A stretch of 64,000 nt of DNA from Kibdelosporangium aridum (GTDB taxonomy: Bacteria > Actinomycetota > Actinomycetes > Mycobacteriales > Pseudonocardiaceae): contig NZ_FWXV01000011.1 of NCBI RefSeq assembly GCF_900176515.1, positions 124,001-188,000 on the forward strand, in the 5' to 3' direction. Positions 26,052 to 34,929 of this stretch are shown piece by piece (within the stretch, counting starts at the first letter, position 1; each line of letters opens with the position of its first letter). Below the pieces are notes generated by a model, which worked only from the letters and a program-made list of their open reading frames with translations, ran no database searches and was not told where the DNA came from. Position numbers and translations under genes: made by a program.

Positions 26052-26531
26052 TCACAACCGGGCACGTACCTCGGTGACGAGTGTCTTCAGGTTCTGGATC
26101 GCGGACTGGAGGTTGGCGGGGTTCTGGTGGAGGACCTTGACCAGCATCTCAAGGTCGTTGCGCAACTGGATGACATCGTCATCGTCATCGCCGAGCTTGT
26201 GCGCCGCCGCGGTGATGACAGCGATGTAGTCGTTGAGAATCGGTTCCAGTGTCTTGGCTTCGGGCAGTTCGCTCTCGTTCACCTCCGTCCAGACCTTCAT
26301 CCACCGGTCCTGATCCGAGGTGGTCTTCACCAACCGCGGCGTTGGCGGTTCCGCTGGTCGTCCCAGGAACCAGTACATGGCCCAGATGACCGCGGCCACC
26401 GCCACCGCCGCCCCCACACCCAGTAGCCAGGCATACCGGCCCGCGGCGAAGAACGTGGCCACGCCGAAAGCGATCGGCAGGATCACCGCCCCGAGCCGGA
26501 ACCATAACCGGTCAGAAGTTGCTGAAGGCAT
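26052..26531 (-). CDS. Two-TM membrane protein of unknown function
   Basis: This 159-residue protein has two adjacent hydrophobic segments (about residues 12-30 and 35-56) and then a soluble, acidic, helical C-terminal domain (ILNDYIAVITAAAHKLGDDD… LVKVLHQNPANLQSAIQNL). No family is recognised. The start overlaps the end of the VWA gene by 20 bases, so it is translated with it. It may anchor or regulate the VWA protein and the KAP NTPase. Confidence 0.72.
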   Translation of the reverse strand: MPSATSDRLWFRLGAVILPIAFGVATFFAAGRYAWLLGVGAAVAVAAVIWAMYWFLGRPAEPPTPRLVKTTSDQDRWMKVWTEVNESELPEAKTLEPILNDYIAVITAAAHKLGDDDDDVIQLRNDLEMLVKVLHQNPANLQSAIQNLKTLVTEVRARL

Positions 26532-28278
26532 ACACGAACATCCTGTCGACGTTCACCGGGTTGCTGGCGTCATAGCTGCGTGCCTTGGACTTGTCGGCGA
26601 TCTCGGCCAGCACGCCCTTGTCAGCGTCCGCGCTGTAGGCGATGGTGAAGATCCGGACCGTGTTGTCCAATCTGGACGCGTCGATCTGTTGCAGCATCGC
26701 CTCCTTGGTGACGCTGCCATCGGTGTCCTCGCCGTCGGACAACAGGACGATCGCGTTGATCCGGTAAGAGTCGAACTCGTCCTGCATCTTCTTGTTGGCG
26801 TCCAGCACAGTCTTGTACAGCGCGGTCTCCCCTGACGGATTGAGGTCCGCGACAGTCGAACTGATCGTGCCGCGGACGTCCCCTGCCCGGCCGATCGGGA
26901 CCTTTTCGGTGTAACCGTCCGTGGCGAACGTCCACAGGCCGACCATGTCGTCGTCGTGCAGCAGGGCCAGTTGTTTCTGGACCGCGGGTTTGAGCAGCTC
27001 GATCCGCTTGGACGCGAACGGCGGATCCTTCCTGTTCTTGTCGAAGGGGTCACCCATCGAGCCGGACGTGTCGAGCACCAGCAGAATCCGTCCTCGCCGC
27101 TGGGTGTACTCCCAGGCCTTGAGCATCCTGTCCTGGTCGGCCGCGGAGGGCACCGCGATCCGGTTGGGCACCCCGCTGTTCTTCGCGTTGGCACCTGCCA
27201 GCACCCTGCCATTGGCAGTTCCGGACCGGTCCCGGAAACCGAGTTCCTGGAACCGGTCCTGCTGCGGCCGCTCAAGCATGAAGTCGTAGAAGTCCTGCGC
27301 GGCGTCCTTCTGGTCCGCAGTGGCCGACGCGAGCGTGTAGAACGGGTGCTCCATGACCAGCGTGCCCTCTTTGGGCTGGATGGACACCAGCGGACGTTTG
27401 AGGTTGACCGGGTTGCTGCTGAGCTGCTTGGGATCTCCGGTAGGCGCGCCGTGGTTGTACAGGAACGCCATTTGTTCCTGCATCGCCATCGCACTGATGT
27501 ACGGCGTGTCGGTTTTCTGATCTTCCTCGTACAGCGTCTTCAGGAACCGCACGGAATCGTCGATGTAGTACGCGACCGAGGCTTCGACTCCGCGCACGAA
27601 CGCGACCGCGTCCGCCGTGTCGATGTTGTTGTAATCGCCTTTCGTGGCGGCGTGATACGTCGCGATGGTCGAGGCAAGACCGGACGTCGACCGCAGTGGG
27701 TTGTCCTTGCCGAGGGTGAACCGGCCCCAGTGCTCGTTCTGTTTCCCGGTCGCGGCCCAGCCGCCGCGGCTGTTGAGGTTCAGGTCGCCCCAGCCGATGT
27801 CCTTGTGCGGCCAGCCCAACGCCTCGGCCATCACTTTCGGCATGGCGATCACCATCGGGCTGACCGTCAGCGACGTGCCCTGCCCCGCGCCGATCTGCCC
27901 CGCCTTGCCACGCTGTTCGAGCAGTCCCAGCCACAGCGCCGAACTCGGCATCCACACCTGCGGCTCGGGCTGGCCCTCCTCGGTGTCCGCCCACTTACCG
28001 GCGGCCAGCAGATCGAGGGTGGCGCCCGAGGTCTTCTTGTAGGACTCGATCCGCGCGCAACGGCCACCGAAGGTCCGGCCGGCGGCGTTGTAGCGATCGG
28101 CCAGTTCCTTGATCAGATCGCCTTTCTCGGTGGACGAACTGGTCACCAGGGTCACGCAGTTGGTGGCCCGTTCGGTAGCCGGAACCAGGATCATCACCGC
28201 GACCAGCACGATCGCACCCATCACCGCACCACATACCAGCGCCAGCACCATTCGCGGCCGGCTCGGCAACCTCCCCAT
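26512..28278 (-). CDS. Membrane-anchored solute-binding-like + VWA domain protein
   Basis: This 588-residue protein has one N-terminal TM/signal anchor (VLALVCGAVMGAIVLVAVMIL). A periplasmic-binding-protein-like domain follows (about 45-370; SSSTEKGDLIKELADRYN…, PQVWMPSSALWLGLL). The C-terminal von Willebrand A domain (about 395-588) has an intact MIDAS: DTSGSMG, a Thr in GETALYKT, and LLSDGEDTDG. No permease or ABC ATPase is adjacent, so it is not an ordinary transporter receptor. It lies 37 bases downstream of the WD40-KAP NTPase gene and overlaps the two-TM gene, suggesting one membrane complex. Confidence 0.85.
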   Translation of the reverse strand: MGRLPSRPRMVLALVCGAVMGAIVLVAVMILVPATERATNCVTLVTSSSTEKGDLIKELADRYNAAGRTFGGRCARIESYKKTSGATLDLLAAGKWADTEEGQPEPQVWMPSSALWLGLLEQRGKAGQIGAGQGTSLTVSPMVIAMPKVMAEALGWPHKDIGWGDLNLNSRGGWAATGKQNEHWGRFTLGKDNPLRSTSGLASTIATYHAATKGDYNNIDTADAVAFVRGVEASVAYYIDDSVRFLKTLYEEDQKTDTPYISAMAMQEQMAFLYNHGAPTGDPKQLSSNPVNLKRPLVSIQPKEGTLVMEHPFYTLASATADQKDAAQDFYDFMLERPQQDRFQELGFRDRSGTANGRVLAGANAKNSGVPNRIAVPSAADQDRMLKAWEYTQRRGRILLVLDTSGSMGDPFDKNRKDPPFASKRIELLKPAVQKQLALLHDDDMVGLWTFATDGYTEKVPIGRAGDVRGTISSTVADLNPSGETALYKTVLDANKKMQDEFDSYRINAIVLLSDGEDTDGSVTKEAMLQQIDASRLDNTVRIFTIAYSADADKGVLAEIADKSKARSYDASNPVNVDRMFVYAFSNF

Positions 28279-28315
28279 CCCGCAAAGTTAACTCATGACC
28301 GTGTGGATCACTGTG

Positions 28316-30907
28316 TCACCCTGAAACTTTCAGCGGTTCGACAAGGTCGTAGGTCTCGAAACTGAACCGGGCGATCGTCCCTGTCCAGGTGCGATACGTC
28401 GCGACATCCGTGTGCACTTGATCTTCCGGCATCGTCAGCCAGTTCGGCGGAAGCGCCTCAGCCAGGTCTTTCGCCGTTGCCAGGCGCGTGAAAACCGACC
28501 GCGCCTCTTCAGGATCGGCGACCAGCAGGGTGAGCAGGATCAGCACGGCCTGGTACGGCCCGGCCACGAACGCCTCCAGCTCCGCGTCCGGGATTCCGAT
28601 GCGCACCAGGCGGTACAGGTTGACCAGCTTCTTCACGGTCCGGGGTGTCTTGAGTTTGGGTTGTAGCAGGTGTACGAAGTCGCGTTCGGCCTTGGTGATC
28701 CGCAGCCGGTCGGGCTGCAGGTCGGTGAACGTCATGTGCTTGCGGATCCCCGGCGACACAGACGACACAGACGACACAGCCGGTGCGCCCGGAGGTTCGG
28801 CATTCGCCAGGCCGGACTCCGGCGCCCGCACCGGATCCACGTACGGCATCAGTGAGCTGACCAGTTCCCCAGCCGCCGAACCCAAGGGGCGCAAGGCGAA
28901 GACCACCTGGAAGATCTTGTCCAGGTAGTCCGGCGGGCGCGCTTCACCGCGCTCGAACAGTTCGCTGTGGTGCTGGCGAAGGCATTGCTGCAGCCAACGG
29001 GGATCCACCGCGACGACCACCACGAACAGCCGCAACGCCAACAGCAGGTGCACCGCGGCGAGGACGTCCACGACCTTGGCAGGCGAGCAACGGTCGAGGT
29101 CGTCGATGTAGAGCACGATCCGTTCCAGCGGACACGGCTCCTTGCCGTCCGTCGCCTCCCACTGGCGCTTGGCGTCCTCCATGTCGGTGCTCAACCGTTG
29201 CAGGTCGTCGTGTACGCGGCCGAGCAGACCGCGGTACTCGTCGTACCGGCCGGTGCGGGCTTCCTCGATCAGCGCGGCGAGCCTTTCGGCCGCGTCGAGC
29301 CGGTGTAGCCGCTCGGTGGTCTCCCGTTCCGCCGTGTCCAGGCTGACCTGGTGTTTGTCCAGCTCACGTCGTACCACGTCCAGGGAATTGCGATACGGCG
29401 CCGCCAGTCTGGTGAACGGCGCGGCCGCCGCGAACAGGGCGGTCAACGCGGCACCGACTATTACGATCACGTTGCGCCACACCGTAAAGCCCAGCACCAC
29501 AACGACAATCGCGAGCACGGCGAGGATGAACGCCAACCAGCGGCGACGCGTTTCACGCGGCGTGGCACCGAACAGCAGCAACCACCCGCGCGACCGCTGT
29601 TTCAAAGCCTGAATGGCCGTCAGGCGGGAACGCAGGTTCTCCCGTTCCGCACGGACATCCTCGACCTTCGGCTGGGCCTCCGGCGCGGCCAGGTTGCGGA
29701 ACAGGTGGTCGACCATCCCGACCCAGAGGTGGTCGTCGTTGTAGTGCCAGGCGTTGAACCGGATCTGACGCACGTTGGCGGCGAACATGTTGCGGTCCCG
29801 GTCGCGCCGGGAGATCTCAGCCAGTTTGTCGACGCGGTCCTGGACTTGGCGCATGAAGCTCGACTTGCCCGACCCCCACTGGCCCAACAGCGCCACGCAG
29901 AGCGGCGGTTCGGTGGCCCGGTCGGCGATCATCGCGGCCATGGTGTCGACGTCGTCGTAGAACCCCAGCAGATCCTCGCCGGTTTCCTGGTCGCTGGTCA
30001 GCCCGACCCGCCGGGGCGGCATCCGCCATGGCGCACCGCTGCTGAGCACTTCGACGCCGGCATGGTGGTCCCACACCCGGATCGTGCCATCCGCCCCACC
30101 ACTGACCAGGAACCTGCCGTCCGGCACAGCGGCGACCGCGTGCACTCGGTCGGTGTGCCCGACGAGGGTCGTCGTACCGCCACGGACAACGTCCCGCACC
30201 ACGATGACGCCGTCCTGCCTGCCGGACACCACCGACCAGCCATCAGCGCCGAACGCGATCGCACTCACCTCGGCCGGTTCGGCGAACTCCGTGAGCACCT
30301 TGCCTTGCTCACTCCAGAGCCGGACCCCGCCTGCCTGGTCAGCGACGAGGACCTGGGTGCCGTCGGCGGCCAGCGCGACACGGCTGACCGCTGCCCCACC
30401 GCCAAAAACCTTGATGGAGTCGTCCCCGCGCCGCCAGAGCCGCACCAAGCCCTTGTCGTCGCCGAACGCCACGACGGACGCATCCCCTGTCGCCGCAACC
30501 GATTGGACCAACGCGTTGTCCGCGGTCCGCCGCGCGAGCATCTCGCCGCCAGCCACAGTCCAGACACCCACGTGGTTCAGCCACCCGCCCACGACAAGAG
30601 GTCCGTCCGGCGCGATCACCGTGGCCGCCAAGCTCCACCGGCAGGGCGCGGACTCACTGGTGTCCTTGCCCAGATCCCACCGCCAGGTCTCGTCCCCGTC
30701 GCAGGTCATGAGGTCGCCGCCGGGCAACACCGCGATCGCCTGCACTGGCCGCTTGTGACCGGTGAGCACGGCCAGGCCAGCACCGCTGACCAGATCCCAC
30801 ACGCGAACGACGCCGTCCTCGCCGCCAGAGATGATGCGGGAACCGTCCGCGGTGACCGCGATGGCACGGATCGGGCCGGTGGTTCCAGGAAAGGCCTCAG
30901 AAGTCAC
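28316..30907 (-). CDS. WD40 repeat-KAP family P-loop NTPase
   Basis: This protein of about 863 residues begins with roughly seven WD40 blades (residues 5-300; GHKRPVQAIAV, GHTDRVHAVAAVPDG, SGGADGTIRVWD). A KAP NTPase follows with Walker A LLGQWGSGKSSF near residue 340, two TM segments inserted at about 455-490, and Walker B VLYIDDLDRCSP near 600. The inserted helices between the Walker motifs are diagnostic of KAP ATPases. GTG 30907 starts just before the first blade; the frame is open upstream but the sequence there is unlike the domain. The likely role is a sensor-linked membrane NTPase, in signalling or defence. Confidence 0.88.
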   Translation of the reverse strand: MTSEAFPGTTGPIRAIAVTADGSRIISGGEDGVVRVWDLVSGAGLAVLTGHKRPVQAIAVLPGGDLMTCDGDETWRWDLGKDTSESAPCRWSLAATVIAPDGPLVVGGWLNHVGVWTVAGGEMLARRTADNALVQSVAATGDASVVAFGDDKGLVRLWRRGDDSIKVFGGGAAVSRVALAADGTQVLVADQAGGVRLWSEQGKVLTEFAEPAEVSAIAFGADGWSVVSGRQDGVIVVRDVVRGGTTTLVGHTDRVHAVAAVPDGRFLVSGGADGTIRVWDHHAGVEVLSSGAPWRMPPRRVGLTSDQETGEDLLGFYDDVDTMAAMIADRATEPPLCVALLGQWGSGKSSFMRQVQDRVDKLAEISRRDRDRNMFAANVRQIRFNAWHYNDDHLWVGMVDHLFRNLAAPEAQPKVEDVRAERENLRSRLTAIQALKQRSRGWLLLFGATPRETRRRWLAFILAVLAIVVVVLGFTVWRNVIVIVGAALTALFAAAAPFTRLAAPYRNSLDVVRRELDKHQVSLDTAERETTERLHRLDAAERLAALIEEARTGRYDEYRGLLGRVHDDLQRLSTDMEDAKRQWEATDGKEPCPLERIVLYIDDLDRCSPAKVVDVLAAVHLLLALRLFVVVVAVDPRWLQQCLRQHHSELFERGEARPPDYLDKIFQVVFALRPLGSAAGELVSSLMPYVDPVRAPESGLANAEPPGAPAVSSVSSVSPGIRKHMTFTDLQPDRLRITKAERDFVHLLQPKLKTPRTVKKLVNLYRLVRIGIPDAELEAFVAGPYQAVLILLTLLVADPEEARSVFTRLATAKDLAEALPPNWLTMPEDQVHTDVATYRTWTGTIARFSFETYDLVEPLKVSG

Positions 30908-31428
30908 TCGTCCGACCTTAGAGTGTGTCCTTTTCCCGGCCCCGGCGATTCGGGAAGCTTGCCGAACGTGGCAACCGTCCATGGAGGACATCGTTGAGTC
31001 AGTGACGGCCGCGTCGTTGGCAACTCCGGCCCAACCATGGGCTACGCCGGACCGCCACAGACCGTCGATCATCGGACGACTTCCCGCGATCAGTTCAGCG
31101 GTCTCCGGCCGCGCGAGGAACGCCTTCTCGACCTGAGCCGAGGCGCCATCGACGAGCACAACCGATTGCCCGCCAGAGGCGGGTTCGGGTCAGGAACACC
31201 GGGGAACAGCGGCGCGAAGTTGAAATCGGTCAACCCGTTGTGAGCAGGCCCGAGATCACCGTCTCGGGCTGGAACCCGCTCAGCACGGTGACCGCCGCGG
31301 CGGCCGCCCGCTGCGTGTTGTCACGCTGGGGATAGAACACCGACTCGTCGGGCATGCGCACCTGCCCAAGGGCCGCTGACCACTCCGGTCAGCATGGTCG
31401 CCCTCAGGACCAGCGCGGCCAACCACAC
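30908..31428 (-). other. About 500 bases without an intact gene; possible coding remnants
   Basis: No full gene fits here. On the minus strand, three different frames in succession look protein-like: 31230-31388 (…FYPQRDNTQRAA…SGFQPETVISG), then a frame reading DFNFAPLFPG, then a frame reading VVLVDGASAQVEKAFLARP down to about 30960. Consecutive coding-like fragments in shifting frames suggest a decayed gene, but no family is recognised and the evidence is weak. Confidence 0.25.
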
Positions 31429-31444
31429 TTGTTATCGCTAACAA
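31429..31444. promoter_or_regulatory. LacI-type operator, upstream copy
   Basis: TTGTTATCGCTAACAA is nearly palindromic and shares the GCTAACA half with the perfect palindrome 117 bases downstream (31545-31562). Two such sites flanking a promoter would allow looping by a tetrameric LacI-family repressor. Confidence 0.55.
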
Positions 31445-31502
31445 TCATGCCCTCGTACGGCATGTTGCGAACGCTAGGGCGCGCCTCGGCGAGCAGGAAG
31501 CG

Positions 31503-31562
31503 TTGATGTCGCGCGGGTATCGGGTCTACTATCTAACAGAACAAAATGTTAGCGCTAACATT
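31503..31562 (+). promoter_or_regulatory. Promoter and LacI-type operator for the GH43-GH27 operon
   Basis: TTGATG (31503-31508), 18 bases, then TACTAT (31527-31532) form a plausible sigma-70-type promoter. AATGTTAGCGCTAACATT (31545-31562) is a perfect 18-base palindrome with the CG-centred GCGC core typical of LacI-family operators. It lies just after the expected transcription start and 48 bases before the GH43 start codon. Confidence 0.7.
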
Positions 31563-31609
31563 CCCCTGCAGTGATCAATCACGTGCTTGTCAATGAGGAG
31601 AAGCCGTAG

Positions 31610-33061
31610 ATGTCCAGAGCGCTATCCCGGGTGACCGCGTTGCTCGCCGTCATCGTTCTCTCGTTCACCGCATGGTCGGCGACAGCATCGCAGTCCGCGG
31701 CTGCCGACCCGTTCACCGGATATCTGATGGTCCACTTCACCGGTGAGTCGGCCAACGGTGAACAGATCTACCTCGCACACAGCAAGGACGGCTTACGCTG
31801 GAACGATCTGAACACCTCCGCGCCGGTCATGCTGTCCACTGTGGGCACCAGAGGCGTTCGCGATCCGGCGATCGTCCGCTCCCCCGCCGGTGACCGTTAC
31901 TGGATCGTCGCGACCGACCTGCGTATGGCGAGTGGGATCTCGTGGGACGACGCCGCCAAACGAGGGAGCAAATCGCTGGTCGTGTGGGAATCGCGGGACC
32001 TGGTGAACTGGTCGGCCCCATGGCTGCTCAACGTCGCGGGCGCGATCTCAGGCGCAGGCAACGCGTGGGCACCGGAGGCCATCTACGACTCCGCGACAGG
32101 CGACTATGTCCTGTACTGGGCGACGAACACCCCGGTCAACGGCGCGTACAAGCACCGTATCTACGCCGCACGCACCCGCGACTTCCGTAGTACCACCACA
32201 CCGGCCGTGTACATCGAACGCCCTGGCACCCAAGGGATCATCGACACGCAGATCATCGAGGTGCCCGGTAGCGTCGGCGGGTTCCGTTACTACCGTGCTT
32301 CGGCTGACGGACACATCACGATCGAGGGCAGTAACTCGATCCTGGGTTCCTGGACGTCCATCGGGAACCTCTCGCACATGGGCATCTCCAACGGTGCGAC
32401 CGGTGGCACCGTCGTGGAAGGTCCGATGTGGGCCCAGTTCAACGGCCGCAACGAGTGGAACCTCTGGCTCGACCAGTTCGCCACCGGTCGCGGATACATG
32501 CCGATCACGTCGACGAACCTCGGCAGTACCCGCAACTTCCGTACCCGCTCGGACTACAGCATGGGCGCCGACCGCAAGCGCCACGGCTCCATTCTCAACC
32601 TGACGGCCGCGGAGGAGAGCCGTGTCCTCGGCCGGTGGGGCAACTCCGCTCCGGTCAACCGGATCCAGTCCTACAACTTCCAGGATCGGTACGTCCGGCA
32701 CGTGAACCTGGACGTCCGGATCGATCCCAACGTCAGTCCGCTCCAGGACGCCCAGTTCCGGCTGGTTCCCGGACTGGCGGACAACTCGGGCCACGTGTCG
32801 TTCCACTCGGTCAACTATCCCGGGTACTACCTGCGGCACTACGGGTACGACTTCGTGCTCGCGCCCGACGACGGATCGGCGGCGTTCCGGGCGGATGCCA
32901 CCTTCCGCCAAGTCCCCGGCCTCGCCGACTCCTCGTGGACGTCCTTCCAGTCCTACAACTTCCCAGATCGGTACGTCAGACACCTGAACTACGTGCTCCG
33001 GCTTGATCCCATCACGGACGCGACGGGCCGCGCCGACGCCACATTCCGCATCACCAACTGA
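31610..33061 (+). CDS. Secreted GH43-like glycosidase with AbfB (CBM42) domain
   Basis: This 483-residue protein has a Sec signal (ending near SQSAAA) and a five-bladed GH43-type catalytic domain at about 33-330. Candidate general base is Asp in VRDPAIV and candidate acid is Glu in VVEGPMW. The C-terminal AbfB/CBM42 beta-trefoil (about 345-483) has three repeats of the SYNFQDRYVRHVNL type, which bind arabinofuranose side chains. It probably releases L-arabinose from arabinoxylan, arabinan or arabinogalactan outside the cell. It is first in an operon with the GH27 gene and lies behind paired LacI-type operators. Confidence 0.88.
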   Translation: MSRALSRVTALLAVIVLSFTAWSATASQSAAADPFTGYLMVHFTGESANGEQIYLAHSKDGLRWNDLNTSAPVMLSTVGTRGVRDPAIVRSPAGDRYWIVATDLRMASGISWDDAAKRGSKSLVVWESRDLVNWSAPWLLNVAGAISGAGNAWAPEAIYDSATGDYVLYWATNTPVNGAYKHRIYAARTRDFRSTTTPAVYIERPGTQGIIDTQIIEVPGSVGGFRYYRASADGHITIEGSNSILGSWTSIGNLSHMGISNGATGGTVVEGPMWAQFNGRNEWNLWLDQFATGRGYMPITSTNLGSTRNFRTRSDYSMGADRKRHGSILNLTAAEESRVLGRWGNSAPVNRIQSYNFQDRYVRHVNLDVRIDPNVSPLQDAQFRLVPGLADNSGHVSFHSVNYPGYYLRHYGYDFVLAPDDGSAAFRADATFRQVPGLADSSWTSFQSYNFPDRYVRHLNYVLRLDPITDATGRADATFRITN

Positions 33062-33078
33062 CCCGACCGGAGATCGAG

Positions 33079-34878
33079 ATGAAGCGTTTCCGACGGCGTT
33101 CGGCGACTGCGGTGGCAACTTTGGCGATCTCGGCGGTTGTCGCCGTCAGCCAACCGACTGTGGCCAGCGCATGGGACAACGGAACGGCCGACACCCCGCC
33201 GATGGGGTGGAACAGCTACGACGCGTTCAACTGGAGCGTCACCGAAGCGGACGTCAAGGCGAACGCCGACTACATGAGGACCAACCTGCGGCAGCACGGC
33301 TGGCAGTACATCGTCATCGACTGGGCGTGGTACTACCCAGGCAGGCACAACAACAGTCCCAATCAGGACAGCAACCTCAACCCTCGGCTGAGGATGGACG
33401 CCAACGGCCGCTTGCTGCCTGACACAACACGTTTTCCGTCAGCGGCGGGCACCAACGGCTTCAAACCGCTGGCTGACTACGTTCACGCGCAAGGTCTCAA
33501 GTTCGGCGTACACCTGATGCGCGGGATCCCCCGCCAGGCCGTGGCCGACAACGTGCCGATCCTCGGCACCAACTGCCGTGCCAGCCAGATCAACAACGAC
33601 ACCACCGCGGCCTGGCTCAACCTCATGTGGGGCTTGAACATGAGCCAACCCTGTGCCCAGGCGTACCTCGACTCGATGTTCCAGCTGCTGGCCAGTTGGG
33701 GCGTGGACTACGTCAAGGTCGACGACATCGCCGCCCCGACATACCGGCAAGCCGAGGTCGAGGGTTACCGGCTGGCCATCCAGCGCAGTGGACGGCCGAT
33801 GGTGCTCAGCCTCTCCCCCGGCCCCACGCCACTCTCGGCCGGAACGCACGTGCAGAACAATGCCCACATGTGGCGCATCGTCAACGATCTGTGGGACGAC
33901 TGGCCCGGCGTGAACACGCTGTTCGACCAACTTCGGAACTGGACGCCGTACCGCGCGAAGGGCGCATATCCCGACCCGGACATGATCCCCATAGGACGGT
34001 TGTCGAAGTTTGGGCCAGTTGGCGCGCCGCGCTATTCGAACCTCACTCCGGACGAGCAACGCACCCTCATGACACTGTGGACGATCAACCGTTCGCCACT
34101 GATGTGGGGCGGCAACCTCGTGGAGAACCGTCCGTCCGACCTGGCGCTGATGACCAATGCCGCGGTGATGGCCGTTGATCAGAACAGCACCAACAACCGC
34201 CAGATCGTCGACGGCACCCGCCAGGCATGGGCGGCCGACATACCGGGCAGCAACGACAAGTACGTCGCGTTGTTCAACCGCGATGGTGCGGCGGGCAATG
34301 TCTCGCTCAACCTCACCGCCCTCGGTATCGGCTCAGCCACCGTGACGGACCTGTGGTCTGGAGCCAACATCGGCACCGTCAACGGAACGCTCACCAGGTC
34401 ACTCCCGGCACACGGCGCTGGATTGTACCGGCTCTCACCACAGAGCACTGCCGCCGCGTACACCCTCACTGCTCGGCACAGCGCCAAACTTCTGGACGTC
34501 TTCAACCTCTCCACCGACGACGGCGCGGATGTGGTCCAGTGGGCGGCCAATGGGCAGAACAACCAACGGTGGGACTTCCGCGATGCCGGAGACGGGTACT
34601 ACAACGTCGTCAACGTCAACAGCGGTAAATGCCTGGACGTGTACGGCGGCACCGGCGCCACCGCCGACGGTGTCCGGATCACCCAGTGGACGTGCCACAC
34701 CGACGCGAACCAACAGTGGCGGCTTCAGGACACCGGCAACGGTGATCTTCAGCTGATCGCCCGGCATAGCGGCAAATGCCTCACCATCCAGAACGCAGCA
34801 GCCACCGACGGCGCGCTCGCTGTGCAGATGACCTGCGGCACCGGCACCAACCAACAGTGGCAGCGCACCCGGGCCTGA
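33079..34878 (+). CDS. Secreted GH27 alpha-galactosidase/beta-L-arabinopyranosidase with ricin-type CBM13
   Basis: This 599-residue enzyme has a signal peptide ending near VASA and a GH27 TIM barrel opening TPPMGWNSYDAFNW. The nucleophile Asp is in YVKVDD and the acid/base Asp probably in NDLWDDW. A C-terminal beta-sandwich and a ricin B trefoil (about 465-599; QW repeats NNQRWDF, NQQWRL, NQQWQ; GKCLDVYGG) follow. GH27 members cleave alpha-galactosides, and some cleave beta-L-arabinopyranosides. It begins 17 bases after the GH43 gene and is co-transcribed. Confidence 0.9.
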   Translation: MKRFRRRSATAVATLAISAVVAVSQPTVASAWDNGTADTPPMGWNSYDAFNWSVTEADVKANADYMRTNLRQHGWQYIVIDWAWYYPGRHNNSPNQDSNLNPRLRMDANGRLLPDTTRFPSAAGTNGFKPLADYVHAQGLKFGVHLMRGIPRQAVADNVPILGTNCRASQINNDTTAAWLNLMWGLNMSQPCAQAYLDSMFQLLASWGVDYVKVDDIAAPTYRQAEVEGYRLAIQRSGRPMVLSLSPGPTPLSAGTHVQNNAHMWRIVNDLWDDWPGVNTLFDQLRNWTPYRAKGAYPDPDMIPIGRLSKFGPVGAPRYSNLTPDEQRTLMTLWTINRSPLMWGGNLVENRPSDLALMTNAAVMAVDQNSTNNRQIVDGTRQAWAADIPGSNDKYVALFNRDGAAGNVSLNLTALGIGSATVTDLWSGANIGTVNGTLTRSLPAHGAGLYRLSPQSTAAAYTLTARHSAKLLDVFNLSTDDGADVVQWAANGQNNQRWDFRDAGDGYYNVVNVNSGKCLDVYGGTGATADGVRITQWTCHTDANQQWRLQDTGNGDLQLIARHSGKCLTIQNAAATDGALAVQMTCGTGTNQQWQRTRA

Positions 34879-34886
34879 CATGGATA

Positions 34887-34921
34887 CCGCCGCTGGTAGG
34901 TGGATCACCCGCCAGCGGCGG
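34887..34921. terminator. Strong bidirectional hairpin between convergent genes
   Basis: CCGCCGCTGG pairs with CCAGCGGCGG (ten perfect pairs), and the loop can add GGTG/CACC pairs. It lies eight bases after the GH27 stop and nine before the GH43 stop on the other strand. Confidence 0.72.
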
Positions 34922-34929
34922 ACGGTGCA

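Noticed and set aside
26512..28278. Reading the SBP-VWA protein as a receptor for an ABC importer
   Set aside because: No permease or ABC ATPase is nearby, the protein is TM-anchored rather than a lipoprotein, and it carries a MIDAS VWA domain; the neighbour is a KAP NTPase.
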